Below, piece after piece: positions 26,952 to 35,515 of a stretch of DNA of 64,000 nucleotides. A model generated the notes under the pieces. The model made no database searches, was not told the origin of the DNA, and saw nothing but the letters and a program-made list of their open reading frames with translations. Source of the DNA: Alphaproteobacteria bacterium. Its GTDB lineage: Bacteria; Pseudomonadota; Alphaproteobacteria; Rs-D84. The stretch covers positions 1 to 64,000 of the forward strand of contig JAFURB010000004.1 of the NCBI GenBank assembly GCA_017472065.1. The letters are read 5' to 3'. Both the position numbers and the translations under genes were made by a program. How positions within the stretch are numbered: position 1 is the first letter of the stretch; every line of letters begins with the position of its first letter.

Positions 26952-28172
26952 TTATTCCGTTGGTAATACTGATTGTTCCATGCCAACACTTTGCCAGCCA
27001 GACTTTATTATATCATCAAATTCATTTTTTGATGGCATCGACGGCATTGTGGCACGCGTGATATTAAATTTAGAAAACTGTGGTGGCGTCGTAGATGGAA
27101 ATACCCAACGGCCAATCTGTAATGGCGCGGTCGTTGACATCAGCAATTCGCCCGACACCGTTAAACCAAAGTTTTCATAGAATATAATTTCTTCGGTGGA
27201 TAAAAATGGCGCAACAACCGTACCGGTGGATATGCCTGTAAAACCACCGACCGTTTTGGTTGAATCTGATTTCAAAACAAAATCACGCGACACATTGATA
27301 GAATCTGTGACGGTCGCACGATCTGTTATTACACGCCCCAAGGTTGTATATCCGTTACCATTTAGTTTATCTGCAGTAATATTCTTAAAACCCGTAATAT
27401 CCCCAGACACCCGCATATCATCGATAAATACATCACCGCCATCCATATTTGCGCCCGATGAAAAATATACATTTTCAGCCGTCACATCATCTGCATTTAC
27501 AAAAAATGCGTTTGCATTTGCAACCTTGGCAGAATCGGCCAATACCGTCGCGATATTATAGACATTATACCCACCCATATTCAAATCGCGTTCCATTACA
27601 TTTAATTTATCTTCACCAGATGTTGCACGATGCAGATATCGTGATGTATCTTCGCCGGCAACATCACGTGTAATGCGGTATATTAAATTGCCCGGCGCAA
27701 AATCAGGTGCCGAAACCGCCCAAGACGGTCCATACGCAACACCATCGTCACCAACAATCGCCGCATCTGGACCAATGTGCGATGCAATTCGCGATGCAGA
27801 CAACAAATCATCACCAATTTCATACGCCAGATATACATCTGTTATTGTTGCACCGCGCACCGCATATTTATCAATCATACCAGCGGTTGGAATATCTGAT
27901 ATTGTGGCCAGTTCTGCATCATCCAGTTTAATTTGCGCGACATCTGGCCATTTATCTTGGTTCATGCGAACAAAATTCAAAACATCATCACGCACATCCA
28001 TAATCTGTTTTGCATGCGCCATATCACGAACAGTTTGGGTACTGCGCGCAATTTGGTTATACACAAACGGCGTGGCCAGTGCAATAATCCCCAGTGCCAA
28101 TAAAACCTCTAGGATACTGGCACCGCGCGTTTCATCTGTAAAGATTTTTACCCTAGATACAGTCACTGCCAC
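26952..28172 (-). CDS. Long pilin-like protein 2
   Basis: A 406-residue paralogue of its neighbours. The prepilin site is TRG|ASILE with Glu at +5, then LLALGIIALATPFVYNQ. The middle contains RDLNMGGYNVYNIATV, matching the LNLGGHDISN motif of protein 1. The C-terminal portion is beta-rich (DDVTAENVYFSSGANMDGG). The start is GTG at 28172, overlapping the upstream gene by 20 nt; a second GTG at 28166 is possible. It is probably exported by a type IV pilus or type II secretion-like machine encoded elsewhere. Confidence 0.75.
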   Translation of the reverse strand: MAVTVSRVKIFTDETRGASILEVLLALGIIALATPFVYNQIARSTQTVRDMAHAKQIMDVRDDVLNFVRMNQDKWPDVAQIKLDDAELATISDIPTAGMIDKYAVRGATITDVYLAYEIGDDLLSASRIASHIGPDAAIVGDDGVAYGPSWAVSAPDFAPGNLIYRITRDVAGEDTSRYLHRATSGEDKLNVMERDLNMGGYNVYNIATVLADSAKVANANAFFVNADDVTAENVYFSSGANMDGGDVFIDDMRVSGDITGFKNITADKLNGNGYTTLGRVITDRATVTDSINVSRDFVLKSDSTKTVGGFTGISTGTVVAPFLSTEEIIFYENFGLTVSGELLMSTTAPLQIGRWVFPSTTPPQFSKFNITRATMPSMPSKNEFDDIIKSGWQSVGMEQSVLPTE

Positions 28173-29520
28173 CTGCCATTAAACACTGTTTGATTTTTAT
28201 ACGATTTTCAAGACGCTGCCAAAAAACATATTGGCATATTAAATTCTGGGCCATTGATTTGGAATTATAAACACCACCAAAATCAACAATTACATCACGG
28301 CATGTTATCGTGTCGCCGGTATCAGATTTAACATCTTTGATAATAGCAAAATTATCATTATTAATTGAATTAACCAATACATCTGGCATCAATGATGCAC
28401 CCGATGGACGAATATCTAAAATCGTTGCCCCACCCGACCCATCAGATAATCCCTGGGATGTCTGGTCACGAACGGTGATATTTGATGTGTATATGGTGCC
28501 GGCCTCTATACCGCTTTTGGTGCTGTATTCCAATGTATCATAATCAATAAACACATCTTGACCGCGGGCAACATTAAGGTATGAATCAATATCAAGACGT
28601 TCAACACTGAAATTTATGCGATTGGTAACAACACTGCCATGAACATGCCAATTGGCCGGACCGGTAAACGCACTGCGCCCGGCCGTCATTGATAAATCAT
28701 AGACAGATGCCGCGTTCGCGGTAAATCCACCCGTGTCACCAAATTTAGAAATCGTGCGCGCATCAATCGACCCCAACATTAATGTGCCACGCGACAATGC
28801 CAGGGCGGCTTCGCCGGTACGATTTTGAAATACTGTTTTGTTTGCAAAAATATTCTTAATATCATTTTTTAATTTACGACCAGATTCTGTACCAGTTACA
28901 GTTAATGTCGTAAATTGTCCCGATGTAAATTCGGCACGCGACGCAAAAACATTGTTTGCACCGCGAAATGAAAATTCACCCATATCTAAATCTGCTAAAA
29001 AACCACTGTTATCTAAATTCGGTTCGTTACGACGAACGACATCAGAATAATCATCGGTTAAGACAATACCAACACGAACACCGTCATCAATTTGAGATGC
29101 ATAAAAACCAATTCGACGCGCCAATTCTGCCAATTCTAATTCTGTCATATTGCCGCCCGTCACATCCAGGTACGCAGAAACCTGGGTTGGCGTTTTATCC
29201 ATAACCAGAATTATTTCCTGGCCCAGGGCGGTACGCGGCACAAATCCCAATGGCAACCCATATGGTTCCAGCAAATCTGTGAACGCATCACCACCAACAA
29301 CCGTTTGACCATACGCGATATGACGGGCGTTTTCACGAATAAAGATTCTGGCCGCAGTGGATGCATGATTAATTTGACGGGTGGTGGCAAACATCTGGGA
29401 ATCCATCGCGCGCGACGCAACACGCGATGCAATAAACGGCACAAAGGCAAAAATCAATGTTAATGCCAATAATGCTTGGACTAAAAAATTACCTGATTGC
29501 CTGTACACTTTTGGAAACAA
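28153..29520 (-). CDS. Long pilin-like protein 3, lacking Glu5
   Basis: A 455-residue paralogue and first gene of the operon. The N-terminus is QSG|NFLVQ followed by ALLALTLIFAFVPFIA. Gly at the cleavage site is kept but the usual Glu at +5 is Gln. Loss of Glu5 is known in GspK-type tip pseudopilins. It contains ADLDMGEFSFRGANNV, the counterpart of the LNLGG motif. The start codon is uncertain: TTG at 29520 directly after GGGGGGA, or GTG at 29508. The C-terminus has CRD and CLMAGGSDC cysteines. Confidence 0.7.
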   Translation of the reverse strand: MFPKVYRQSGNFLVQALLALTLIFAFVPFIASRVASRAMDSQMFATTRQINHASTAARIFIRENARHIAYGQTVVGGDAFTDLLEPYGLPLGFVPRTALGQEIILVMDKTPTQVSAYLDVTGGNMTELELAELARRIGFYASQIDDGVRVGIVLTDDYSDVVRRNEPNLDNSGFLADLDMGEFSFRGANNVFASRAEFTSGQFTTLTVTGTESGRKLKNDIKNIFANKTVFQNRTGEAALALSRGTLMLGSIDARTISKFGDTGGFTANAASVYDLSMTAGRSAFTGPANWHVHGSVVTNRINFSVERLDIDSYLNVARGQDVFIDYDTLEYSTKSGIEAGTIYTSNITVRDQTSQGLSDGSGGATILDIRPSGASLMPDVLVNSINNDNFAIIKDVKSDTGDTITCRDVIVDFGGVYNSKSMAQNLICQYVFWQRLENRIKIKQCLMAGGSDCI

Positions 29521-29600
29521 TCCCCCCTGACCTTTTATTCAAGAATAGCAATTGAAAAAAAATATTGCAATCAGTTTTCAGATAGACTACCATTACCAAT

Positions 29601-29629
29601 GTTGATTTTGATATGATGATAAAATCAAC
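29601..29629. promoter_or_regulatory. Perfect 9-bp inverted repeat in divergent intergenic region
   Basis: GTTGATTTT (29601-29609) and AAAATCAAC (29621-29629) are exact inverted repeats with an 11-nt spacer, between the divergent pilin operon and the gene at 29666. They could be an operator or an RNA hairpin in the leader of the 29666 gene. Nothing else is seen in 29521-29665. Confidence 0.35.
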
Positions 29630-29665
29630 AGAAAGAATATTTCCATTTAATTAAAAAGAATAAAT

Positions 29666-29977
29666 ATGCAAAATAAAAAAAATCAATCCAATGTCGGACA
29701 AATGATTCAGCGTTGCCATAAATGGCGCCAAAAGAGAAAACAATATATCGATTTGGCACGCCAGACATCCGATGAAATCGAACGCGAACGCTTGTTGCAG
29801 GCCGCAGAACACTATGGCCGCATCGTGAACGCCGAACAGGGTAAAATTGATTCAAGTCGTGATACCAAGGAAAAAGCCGCCGCTGAAAAAGCCATGGCCG
29901 AGGCAGAAGTAGCATCCACAGAAAAAGATGATGAAGAAGAAAGCCCTTTTCCTGATTTCATAACAAATTTGAATTAA
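29666..29977 (+). CDS. DUF4167-like protein
   Basis: A 103-residue protein. The centre reads QYIDLARQTSDEIERERLLQ then AAEHYGRIVNAEQ. This corresponds to the Alphaproteobacteria-restricted DUF4167 domain, in which a helix ending in AEHYxRI is diagnostic. The N-terminus is basic and the C-terminus is an Ala/Glu-rich helix followed by acidic residues and FPDFITNLN. In other Alphaproteobacteria the gene usually lies next to prmC-prfA; here it precedes dnaX. Cytosolic, function unknown. Confidence 0.75.
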   Translation: MQNKKNQSNVGQMIQRCHKWRQKRKQYIDLARQTSDEIERERLLQAAEHYGRIVNAEQGKIDSSRDTKEKAAAEKAMAEAEVASTEKDDEEESPFPDFITNLN

Positions 29978-30059
29978 TTAATATTTACAATATTTTCACA
30001 CTTTTAATTGTTGAAATTTAGCACGGTTTTGCTATTGTATGCCAAAAGGAAGTTTTAGC

Positions 30060-31625
30060 ATGGATAGCAATTATACCGTTTTAGCACGCAAATACCGCAG
30101 TCAAGATTTTCAAACACTTATCGGACAAGATGTTCTGGTTAAAACACTGACCACGGCAATTAATACAGGGCGCATTGCACACGCATATATTTTTACTGGG
30201 ATTCGCGGAACCGGAAAAACCAGTACGGCGCGTATTTTGGCCAAGGCATTAAATTGTCTATCATCCGATAATGCAACGGCAACACCGTGCGGTGTGTGCG
30301 AAAATTGTCGTTCAATTGCAGCCGGTCAACATATTGATGTTATGGAAATTGACGCGGCATCACATACGGGCGTTGATAATATGCGTGATATCCTGGATGC
30401 GGCACAATATCGCCCAACAAACGGTCGTTACAAAGTATATATAATCGACGAAGTTCACATGTTATCAACCAGTGCGTTTAACGCATTGCTGAAAACACTG
30501 GAAGAACCACCTGCACATGTTATCTTCATCCTGGCAACAACCGAAATAAGAAAGGTACCGGTTACAATTTTATCGCGGTGTCAACGATTTGATTTGATGC
30601 GTGTGCCGGTTGATACACTGAAAAAACATTTTGCATGGATTGCCCAGCAAGAACATATTGAATTAACAGATGCTGCAAATGAATTATTGGCACGCGCGGC
30701 CGACGGTTCGGTGCGTGATGGATTGTCATTACTGGACCAGGCAATCGCACAAACCGGTGGCAAAGTTGACGAGGCCGCAGTTCTGGACATGCTAAAACGC
30801 GCAGACCGTGGCGTGGTTGTTGATTTTATGAAAACCATTTTGTCGGGTAATACGGCCGCGGCACTGGACAAGGTTGATGCAATCTATAACAATGGCGCAG
30901 ATTTATCAATGCTGTTGCTGGATATGATGGAATGGACACACTGGGCAACGCGTATGCACCCCAGTTTGCATGCCGGCGATGTTATAAATTCACCATACAC
31001 CGCAGATCAACGCGCACAAATCCGCGAAATTAACAAGACTGCAACATTAAATACACTGTCCCGCATCTGGCAGGTTATGGTGGCCGCCGTCCCAGAAATG
31101 CAGGCCAGTGGAAATCAAAAACAATGCTTTGACATGTTGGTGGTACGCATAATGCATGTCGCAAATATGCCAACGGTCGAAGAACTGATTAAACAGGCCG
31201 ATACCAATCGTCCAAATGTTGGCGCGGTAAAGGATGCATTAAACAATCGCGCGGCATCCGGGGAAAAAAGCATACCAGAAAAACCCGCCACGATACAAAT
31301 TACAACGGCAGTTGAATTGGCAACACAATTACAAGAATCCAAAGAAATTTTATTGTATTCGTATTATTCCAGCAATATCGAGGTTGCAGAAATCACCGTT
31401 GGAAAAATCAAATACTTTGACCGCAAGGGTGATGCAGACTTTGCACCGCGTTTGGCATCATGGTTGATGGATAAAACAGGTATGCAATGGCAACTGGAAC
31501 GCATGGTTGAATCTGTACACACACATACAATTACAGAACAAAAACAGGAAGAATTGGCCGCAGATCCAATGATTGCCAGCGCAATGAGTTTGTTTGAAAA
31601 CGCAGAAATCGTGGGGGTAAAATAA
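30060..31625 (+). CDS. dnaX: DNA polymerase III subunits gamma/tau
   Basis: A 521-residue clamp-loader ATPase. Walker A is GIRGTGKT (residues 47-54), the zinc site includes Cys66, 77, 80 and 83 (CGVCENC), and Walker B is IIDEVHMLS. The start at 30060 is chosen because AAAGGAAG lies 8 nt upstream; an in-frame ATG at 30039 sits right at the -10 box (TATTGT). The tau region is short. The stop overlaps the next start by one base (TAATG), coupling it to a minor pilin gene. Confidence 0.96.
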   Translation: MDSNYTVLARKYRSQDFQTLIGQDVLVKTLTTAINTGRIAHAYIFTGIRGTGKTSTARILAKALNCLSSDNATATPCGVCENCRSIAAGQHIDVMEIDAASHTGVDNMRDILDAAQYRPTNGRYKVYIIDEVHMLSTSAFNALLKTLEEPPAHVIFILATTEIRKVPVTILSRCQRFDLMRVPVDTLKKHFAWIAQQEHIELTDAANELLARAADGSVRDGLSLLDQAIAQTGGKVDEAAVLDMLKRADRGVVVDFMKTILSGNTAAALDKVDAIYNNGADLSMLLLDMMEWTHWATRMHPSLHAGDVINSPYTADQRAQIREINKTATLNTLSRIWQVMVAAVPEMQASGNQKQCFDMLVVRIMHVANMPTVEELIKQADTNRPNVGAVKDALNNRAASGEKSIPEKPATIQITTAVELATQLQESKEILLYSYYSSNIEVAEITVGKIKYFDRKGDADFAPRLASWLMDKTGMQWQLERMVESVHTHTITEQKQEELAADPMIASAMSLFENAEIVGVK

Positions 31626-32086
31626 TGAAACAAGAATACGGACGTTCTTTGATTGAAATTGTTGGCGCAATCGCAATTGGCACAGTCATGACGGCGGCTG
31701 CGATTGGCATGTATCGCATGATGCGCGAAAACAATGCACGCACAATTGCAGATTCACAACTGGAACAAATCGCAGGCGATGTAAAAATGTTGCTGGAAAT
31801 GCGTGGCGACTATTCCGGGGTGTCGGTTGATTATTTGATTAAGGCTGGCGCACTTAAATCCGACAAATCGCCATTAGGGGGCGACCAATGGTCCGTGGTT
31901 TCAAGTGCAGACGGTGAATCTTTTTCTATTAACCTGACAGAATTAACCCAGGGTGAATGTGCATACTTTTCAACTGCGATTCCAAAATGGGCAACCAGTA
32001 TTGTCGTCAACGGATTCGAAGTGCGCGACAATTCCGACAGATGCTTTTCAACACCAACCAACCAAATATCGTTTATCATAGAATAA
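31625..32086 (+). CDS. Minor pilin / pseudopilin
   Basis: A 153-residue protein with a very short prepilin leader: MKQEYG|RSLIE, Glu at +5, then IVGAIAIGTVMTAAAIGMYR. Its size is that of ordinary minor pilins. The C-terminal half has two cysteines that could form the pilin D-loop disulphide (GECAYFS and SDRCFS). It is translationally coupled to dnaX and followed without a gap by an OmpA-like lipoprotein. It would need a prepilin peptidase encoded elsewhere. Confidence 0.82.
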   Translation: MKQEYGRSLIEIVGAIAIGTVMTAAAIGMYRMMRENNARTIADSQLEQIAGDVKMLLEMRGDYSGVSVDYLIKAGALKSDKSPLGGDQWSVVSSADGESFSINLTELTQGECAYFSTAIPKWATSIVVNGFEVRDNSDRCFSTPTNQISFIIE

Positions 32087-32764
32087 ATGAATAAAAAAAT
32101 TGTGGCTTTGATTTTTTCGTGTTTACTGGGGGCATGCACCGCATATGTCAGTCCAGCGCGCGACACATGGTCACAATACCTGATCGGGGCAAGTTTCAGT
32201 GATATGAGTGACACCGCACGCATTGCAAAGCGTCCGGTATATTTGGGGGCCGGTGGTCGATTGGTGTTAAGTGACGATGTAACAAAGCCAGTGTCCAATT
32301 ATGGCGACAAGTTATCAAATGACAATGCACGCGTTATAAAATATATGTCTGAACTGGAATTTGAATTATATGACGCATTGCGAAAGCCGGGAATTTCTGT
32401 TCAACGCGCCGGCACAGATGTTGTGGTGATTTTGGTGCGCGATGCATTAATGGAATTAAATGCCGCCCAGATTTCCGTCAGTGGTGAAGACACACTGAAC
32501 ACAATCAGTCGAATATTAAAAAAATACGATGCGACATTTATTGAAATCGCAGGATACACCGATGCGATGCGTGACGAACGGGCGGCAAATGCGTTGTCTA
32601 TGGATATGGCGCAACGCGTCGGCGTTTATTTCAGCCAACATAACATCAACACAACGCGTATGTTCATCGTTGCGCGTGGTGCCGCACGACCAATTGCCGC
32701 CCAGGATAATATCGGTCGCCTGACAAACAGACGGGTTGAATTGCGTATTGCCCCGGCAAGATAA
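32087..32764 (+). CDS. OmpA-like outer-membrane lipoprotein
   Basis: A 225-residue protein. The lipoprotein signal has lipobox LLGAC (Cys17). The C-terminal 120 residues are an OmpA-like peptidoglycan-binding domain: TFIEIAGYTDAMRDERAANA, LSMDMAQRVGVYF and NRRVELRI. The GYTD and NRRVE elements are the usual ligand-binding positions. The start follows the previous stop directly (TAAATG). It probably anchors to the wall and may accompany the minor pilin. Confidence 0.87.
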   Translation: MNKKIVALIFSCLLGACTAYVSPARDTWSQYLIGASFSDMSDTARIAKRPVYLGAGGRLVLSDDVTKPVSNYGDKLSNDNARVIKYMSELEFELYDALRKPGISVQRAGTDVVVILVRDALMELNAAQISVSGEDTLNTISRILKKYDATFIEIAGYTDAMRDERAANALSMDMAQRVGVYFSQHNINTTRMFIVARGAARPIAAQDNIGRLTNRRVELRIAPAR

Positions 32765-32771
32765 CTTTCCC

Positions 32772-32800
32772 TTTCCATTTATATTTTTTATTGCTATAGT
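32772..32800 (+). promoter_or_regulatory. Promoter of the Skp-like gene
   Basis: TTTCCA (32772-32777), 17 nt, TATAGT (32795-32800). Confidence 0.5.
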
Positions 32801-32839
32801 TTGTTTGCTAATAAAACAAAAAACTAAAAGGATGGAAAA

Positions 32840-33505
32840 ATGGCAACAAAAACAAATGTAAATCCAGCTGCAAAAAAATATGCTAAGACTGGTATTATCG
32901 CCGCCGTCGTTATCGCAGTTGCGGCATGTGGCGTATGGATTGTTTCAAGTTTGAACAACAATTCAGGCGCAACCGTCGAAGAATCTATGGAAGCGGTATC
33001 TGAAAACGCGGCAAATGGCGCAAACCTGCGTATCGCGGTTATTCGCATGGATGCAATTCAAAGCGATGCAGTTGCGTTAAAAGACCTGCGTAAACAAAAA
33101 GAAAATTACGAAGAAAAACTGCGTAATGAACTAACCAAGCGTCAAAAAGAATTAGAAAAAGAAAAGGCTGAAATCGAAAAATCCCAAGATGTTTTATCAC
33201 GCGAAGCATTGCAACGCCGTGTCGTTGACTATCAAGGTCGTGTAAATCAATTGCAACGTGATTTGACAGAACGCGCACAAAGCATCGAAATGTCTTATCA
33301 AAAAGCATTAAATGATTTGCAGACAAAACACCTGGATCCAATTATCGAAGGTACAATTGCAAAAAAGAAATTATCATTGGTTGTTGACGGTCGTTTCGCA
33401 CGCATCGGCGCAGACGAAGAAAACCTGGATATAACAAATGAAATTGTCAAAGCATTGGATAAAAAAGTATCCAAGGTAAAAATGGACACACCAAAAGGTT
33501 TCTAA
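32840..33505 (+). CDS. OmpH/Skp-like protein with N-terminal membrane helix
   Basis: A 221-residue protein. A membrane helix (about residues 18-40) follows a short cytosolic tail. The periplasmic part has the Skp/OmpH arrangement: a strand (LRIAVIRMDAIQSD), a long coiled coil rich in Lys and Glu (about residues 85-160), then a final beta portion (AKKKLSLVVDGRFARIG). Skp chaperones unfolded outer-membrane proteins. This one would be membrane-tethered instead of soluble. AAAAGGATGGAAAA precedes the ATG. Confidence 0.82.
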   Translation: MATKTNVNPAAKKYAKTGIIAAVVIAVAACGVWIVSSLNNNSGATVEESMEAVSENAANGANLRIAVIRMDAIQSDAVALKDLRKQKENYEEKLRNELTKRQKELEKEKAEIEKSQDVLSREALQRRVVDYQGRVNQLQRDLTERAQSIEMSYQKALNDLQTKHLDPIIEGTIAKKKLSLVVDGRFARIGADEENLDITNEIVKALDKKVSKVKMDTPKGF

Positions 33506-33525
33506 GTTAGAACCAAGAAAAAATT

Positions 33526-33548
33526 AATCCCCCAAACGGGGGATTTTT
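33526..33548. terminator. Bidirectional terminator
   Basis: Hairpin AATCCCCC aaa CGGGGGATT with a T-run, shared with convergent mnmE. Confidence 0.85.
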
Positions 33549-34872
33549 ATTTTCCCAAACACAACTGACCAAATGTCATATCCAGGATTTCATTGGCGGT
33601 GATTGTTCCAAGTATTTTGCCAATCGCATCCGATGCACGACGGGTGTGTTCTGCAAAAATGTCATAGTTGTCCCCCGCCCTGATTGCGTGTGATAATTCG
33701 TTATGTGCGGTTTCCAGCAATGATTTTGTACGCGCGTTTATTGATAAATCAGATTCACGTCCGTCAAACATTTCATGAATTTTTTTATGCAAAGTATCCA
33801 TAAAACTATCCATACCATCGCCCGTATGTACAGATACGCAAATCAAGTTTTCAGAGTTCAAAGTGCAAAGTTCAGATTTGGATAACATATCTGATTTATT
33901 GATAATAATTATTTCATTATTTGCACTTTGCACTTTGCACTTTGCACTTTGTTGTTCGTGTGTGAACACACGAATAACAATATCTGCATTTTCTATTTCA
34001 TTTTTGGTGCGTTCAATACCAATCGATTCAATTTCATCCGTCGTTTCGCGAATACCAGCGGTATCAGCCAGGTTTACCATATATCCATCAATATCAACGG
34101 TCGATGACACAACATCACGCGTGGTACCGGCAATGTCCGATACAATTGCACGGTTGGAACCAACCATATAATTAAAGATTGAAGATTTACCAACATTAGT
34201 TTCACCCACCAGTGCAACATTTATCCCACCACGAATTGCACGCGATGCGCGATAGCCTTGTAACGCGACGCCAATTTCATCGTATAACTTTTGTGTGCGT
34301 TTTTGAATTGTTTCACCAATATTTGCCGGCAGGTCATCTGGACTGTAATCCAGCATTGCCGCCGCAAACGCGGATATTTCAACCATAGACCCGCGCCATG
34401 TGTTGTAAATTTCACTGTCCCGGCCCAGCATAGATTGCAGGGCGTGTTTGCGCTGCTGGTCTGTTTGGGCATCCAACAGCGCCGCCAATCCGTCAACGTC
34501 CGCCAAGTCCATTTTATTATTATAGAACGCACGGCGTGAAAATTCCCCCGGTGTTGCCATACGCATATTTAATGACGACAAATATTCAAATACCGCGCTG
34601 ATTACCGCCGGCGCACCGTGGGTGTGTAATTCAATTACATCTTCGCCGGTGAAACTGTGTGGGGCGGGGAAATAAATTACCAGGCATTGGTCAATTAATT
34701 CACCCGCGCTATCACGCAGGTTTGTAAAATACGCGCGGCGCGGTGTGATTTCGTTTTTATTCACAAATCGTGCAAATATATCCCCCAGGTTTTCGCCCGA
34801 TATGCGTACAACCGCAACACCAGATTTTCCATGCCCGCTTGATAATGCAAAGATTGTATCGTTGTTATTCAT
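33547..34872 (-). CDS. mnmE: tRNA modification GTPase MnmE
   Basis: A 441-residue GTPase that, with MnmG, makes the cmnm5 modification on wobble uridines. G1 is GETNVGKS (residues 223-230), G3 DTAG (270-273), G4 NKSD (325-328), and the C-terminal redox motif is CLGK (438-441). The formyl-binding N-domain is normal. Residues about 307-318 (QQSAKCKVQSAN) and 332-342 (KSELCTLNSEN) are encoded by heptameric repeats flanking G4, replacing ordinary loop sequence. It lies downstream of ruvA; mnmG is not in this window. Confidence 0.96.
   Translation of the reverse strand: MNNNDTIFALSSGHGKSGVAVVRISGENLGDIFARFVNKNEITPRRAYFTNLRDSAGELIDQCLVIYFPAPHSFTGEDVIELHTHGAPAVISAVFEYLSSLNMRMATPGEFSRRAFYNNKMDLADVDGLAALLDAQTDQQRKHALQSMLGRDSEIYNTWRGSMVEISAFAAAMLDYSPDDLPANIGETIQKRTQKLYDEIGVALQGYRASRAIRGGINVALVGETNVGKSSIFNYMVGSNRAIVSDIAGTTRDVVSSTVDIDGYMVNLADTAGIRETTDEIESIGIERTKNEIENADIVIRVFTHEQQSAKCKVQSANNEIIIINKSDMLSKSELCTLNSENLICVSVHTGDGMDSFMDTLHKKIHEMFDGRESDLSINARTKSLLETAHNELSHAIRAGDNYDIFAEHTRRASDAIGKILGTITANEILDMTFGQLCLGK
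33854..33951. repeat. Heptameric inverted repeat array inside mnmE
   Basis: Left arm: three heptads GAGTTCA, AAGTGCA, AAGTTCA (33854-33874). Right arm: four perfect copies of TTTGCAC plus TTTG (33920-33951). The arms are inverted with respect to each other and flank the codons for the G4 motif. The same heptad family (RAGTKCA) forms the array at 38724-38797 and a remnant at 54139-54152. Confidence 0.85.
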
Positions 34873-34873
34873 A

Positions 34874-35464
34874 TTATTTGTTTCCAGTTATTTCTTTTAA
34901 TGCCATTGGGACCAGGGTTGACACATCGGCGGTTGGATTTTGATTTACTAATTTTTGTGCCATTTCCAAGATATCCAATCTGCGATACCCTAATGATTCC
35001 AGTGCCATAAGCAAATCAGGCAATGCCGATGATGTGCCAGATGCACCCGTGTCGGGGGCAAACAGTGTGGCGGACACCCCACCAACCTTGTTTTTCAATT
35101 CAACAATGATTTTTTCAGCAACTTTTTTTCCGACCCCGGGGGCGGTTGCAATTGTTTTTGCATCCCCCGTTGCAATTGCGGACATTAACATATCGGTGCT
35201 GATTGTCCCCAGGATGGCCATTGCAACCTTGGGCCCCACGCCCGACACACCAGTCAGCATATTGAATAAATTCTGGGTGGCCAATGTTGTAAAGCCAAAC
35301 AGACGGATTGAATCTTCGCGTACAACGGTTTCAATCCACAATTCAACCGTAGATTTATGGGTCAGGTATTCGGGGGTATAAACCTTGTATCCGACGCCAT
35401 GTGTCAATAAAATTACAAATCCGTCACCAATATAGTCAACTATGCCTTGCAATTTTCCAATCAT
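34874..35464 (-). CDS. ruvA: Holliday junction helicase subunit RuvA
   Basis: A 196-residue protein that binds four-way junctions as a tetramer and recruits RuvB. The N-terminal OB domain (MIGKLQGIVDYIGDGFVILL) is followed by helix-hairpin-helix motifs (LTGVSGVGPKVAMAIL, IATAPGVGKKVAEKIIVELK). A C-terminal RuvB-binding domain comes last (ALESLGYRRLDILEMAQKL). It has its own promoter and is upstream of mnmE. ruvC and ruvB are absent nearby; the divergent neighbour is yebC. Confidence 0.96.
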   Translation of the reverse strand: MIGKLQGIVDYIGDGFVILLTHGVGYKVYTPEYLTHKSTVELWIETVVREDSIRLFGFTTLATQNLFNMLTGVSGVGPKVAMAILGTISTDMLMSAIATGDAKTIATAPGVGKKVAEKIIVELKNKVGGVSATLFAPDTGASGTSSALPDLLMALESLGYRRLDILEMAQKLVNQNPTADVSTLVPMALKEITGNK

Positions 35465-35483
35465 CTGTTATCCTTTTGGGGTA

Positions 35484-35512
35484 ATTTTAATCTAATTAAA
35501 TCAAAAGGTCAA
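35484..35512 (-). promoter_or_regulatory. ruvA promoter
   Basis: Minus strand TTGACC (35512-35507), 17 nt, TAAAAT (35489-35484). Its -35 box overlaps the yebC ribosome binding site on the other strand. Confidence 0.6.
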
Positions 35513-35515
35513 ACT

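Noticed and set aside
28153..29520. Shufflon with invertible segments at the long pilin genes
   Set aside because: No inverted recombination repeats or recombinase gene were noticed near the 3' ends; the three genes look like ordinary tandem paralogues.
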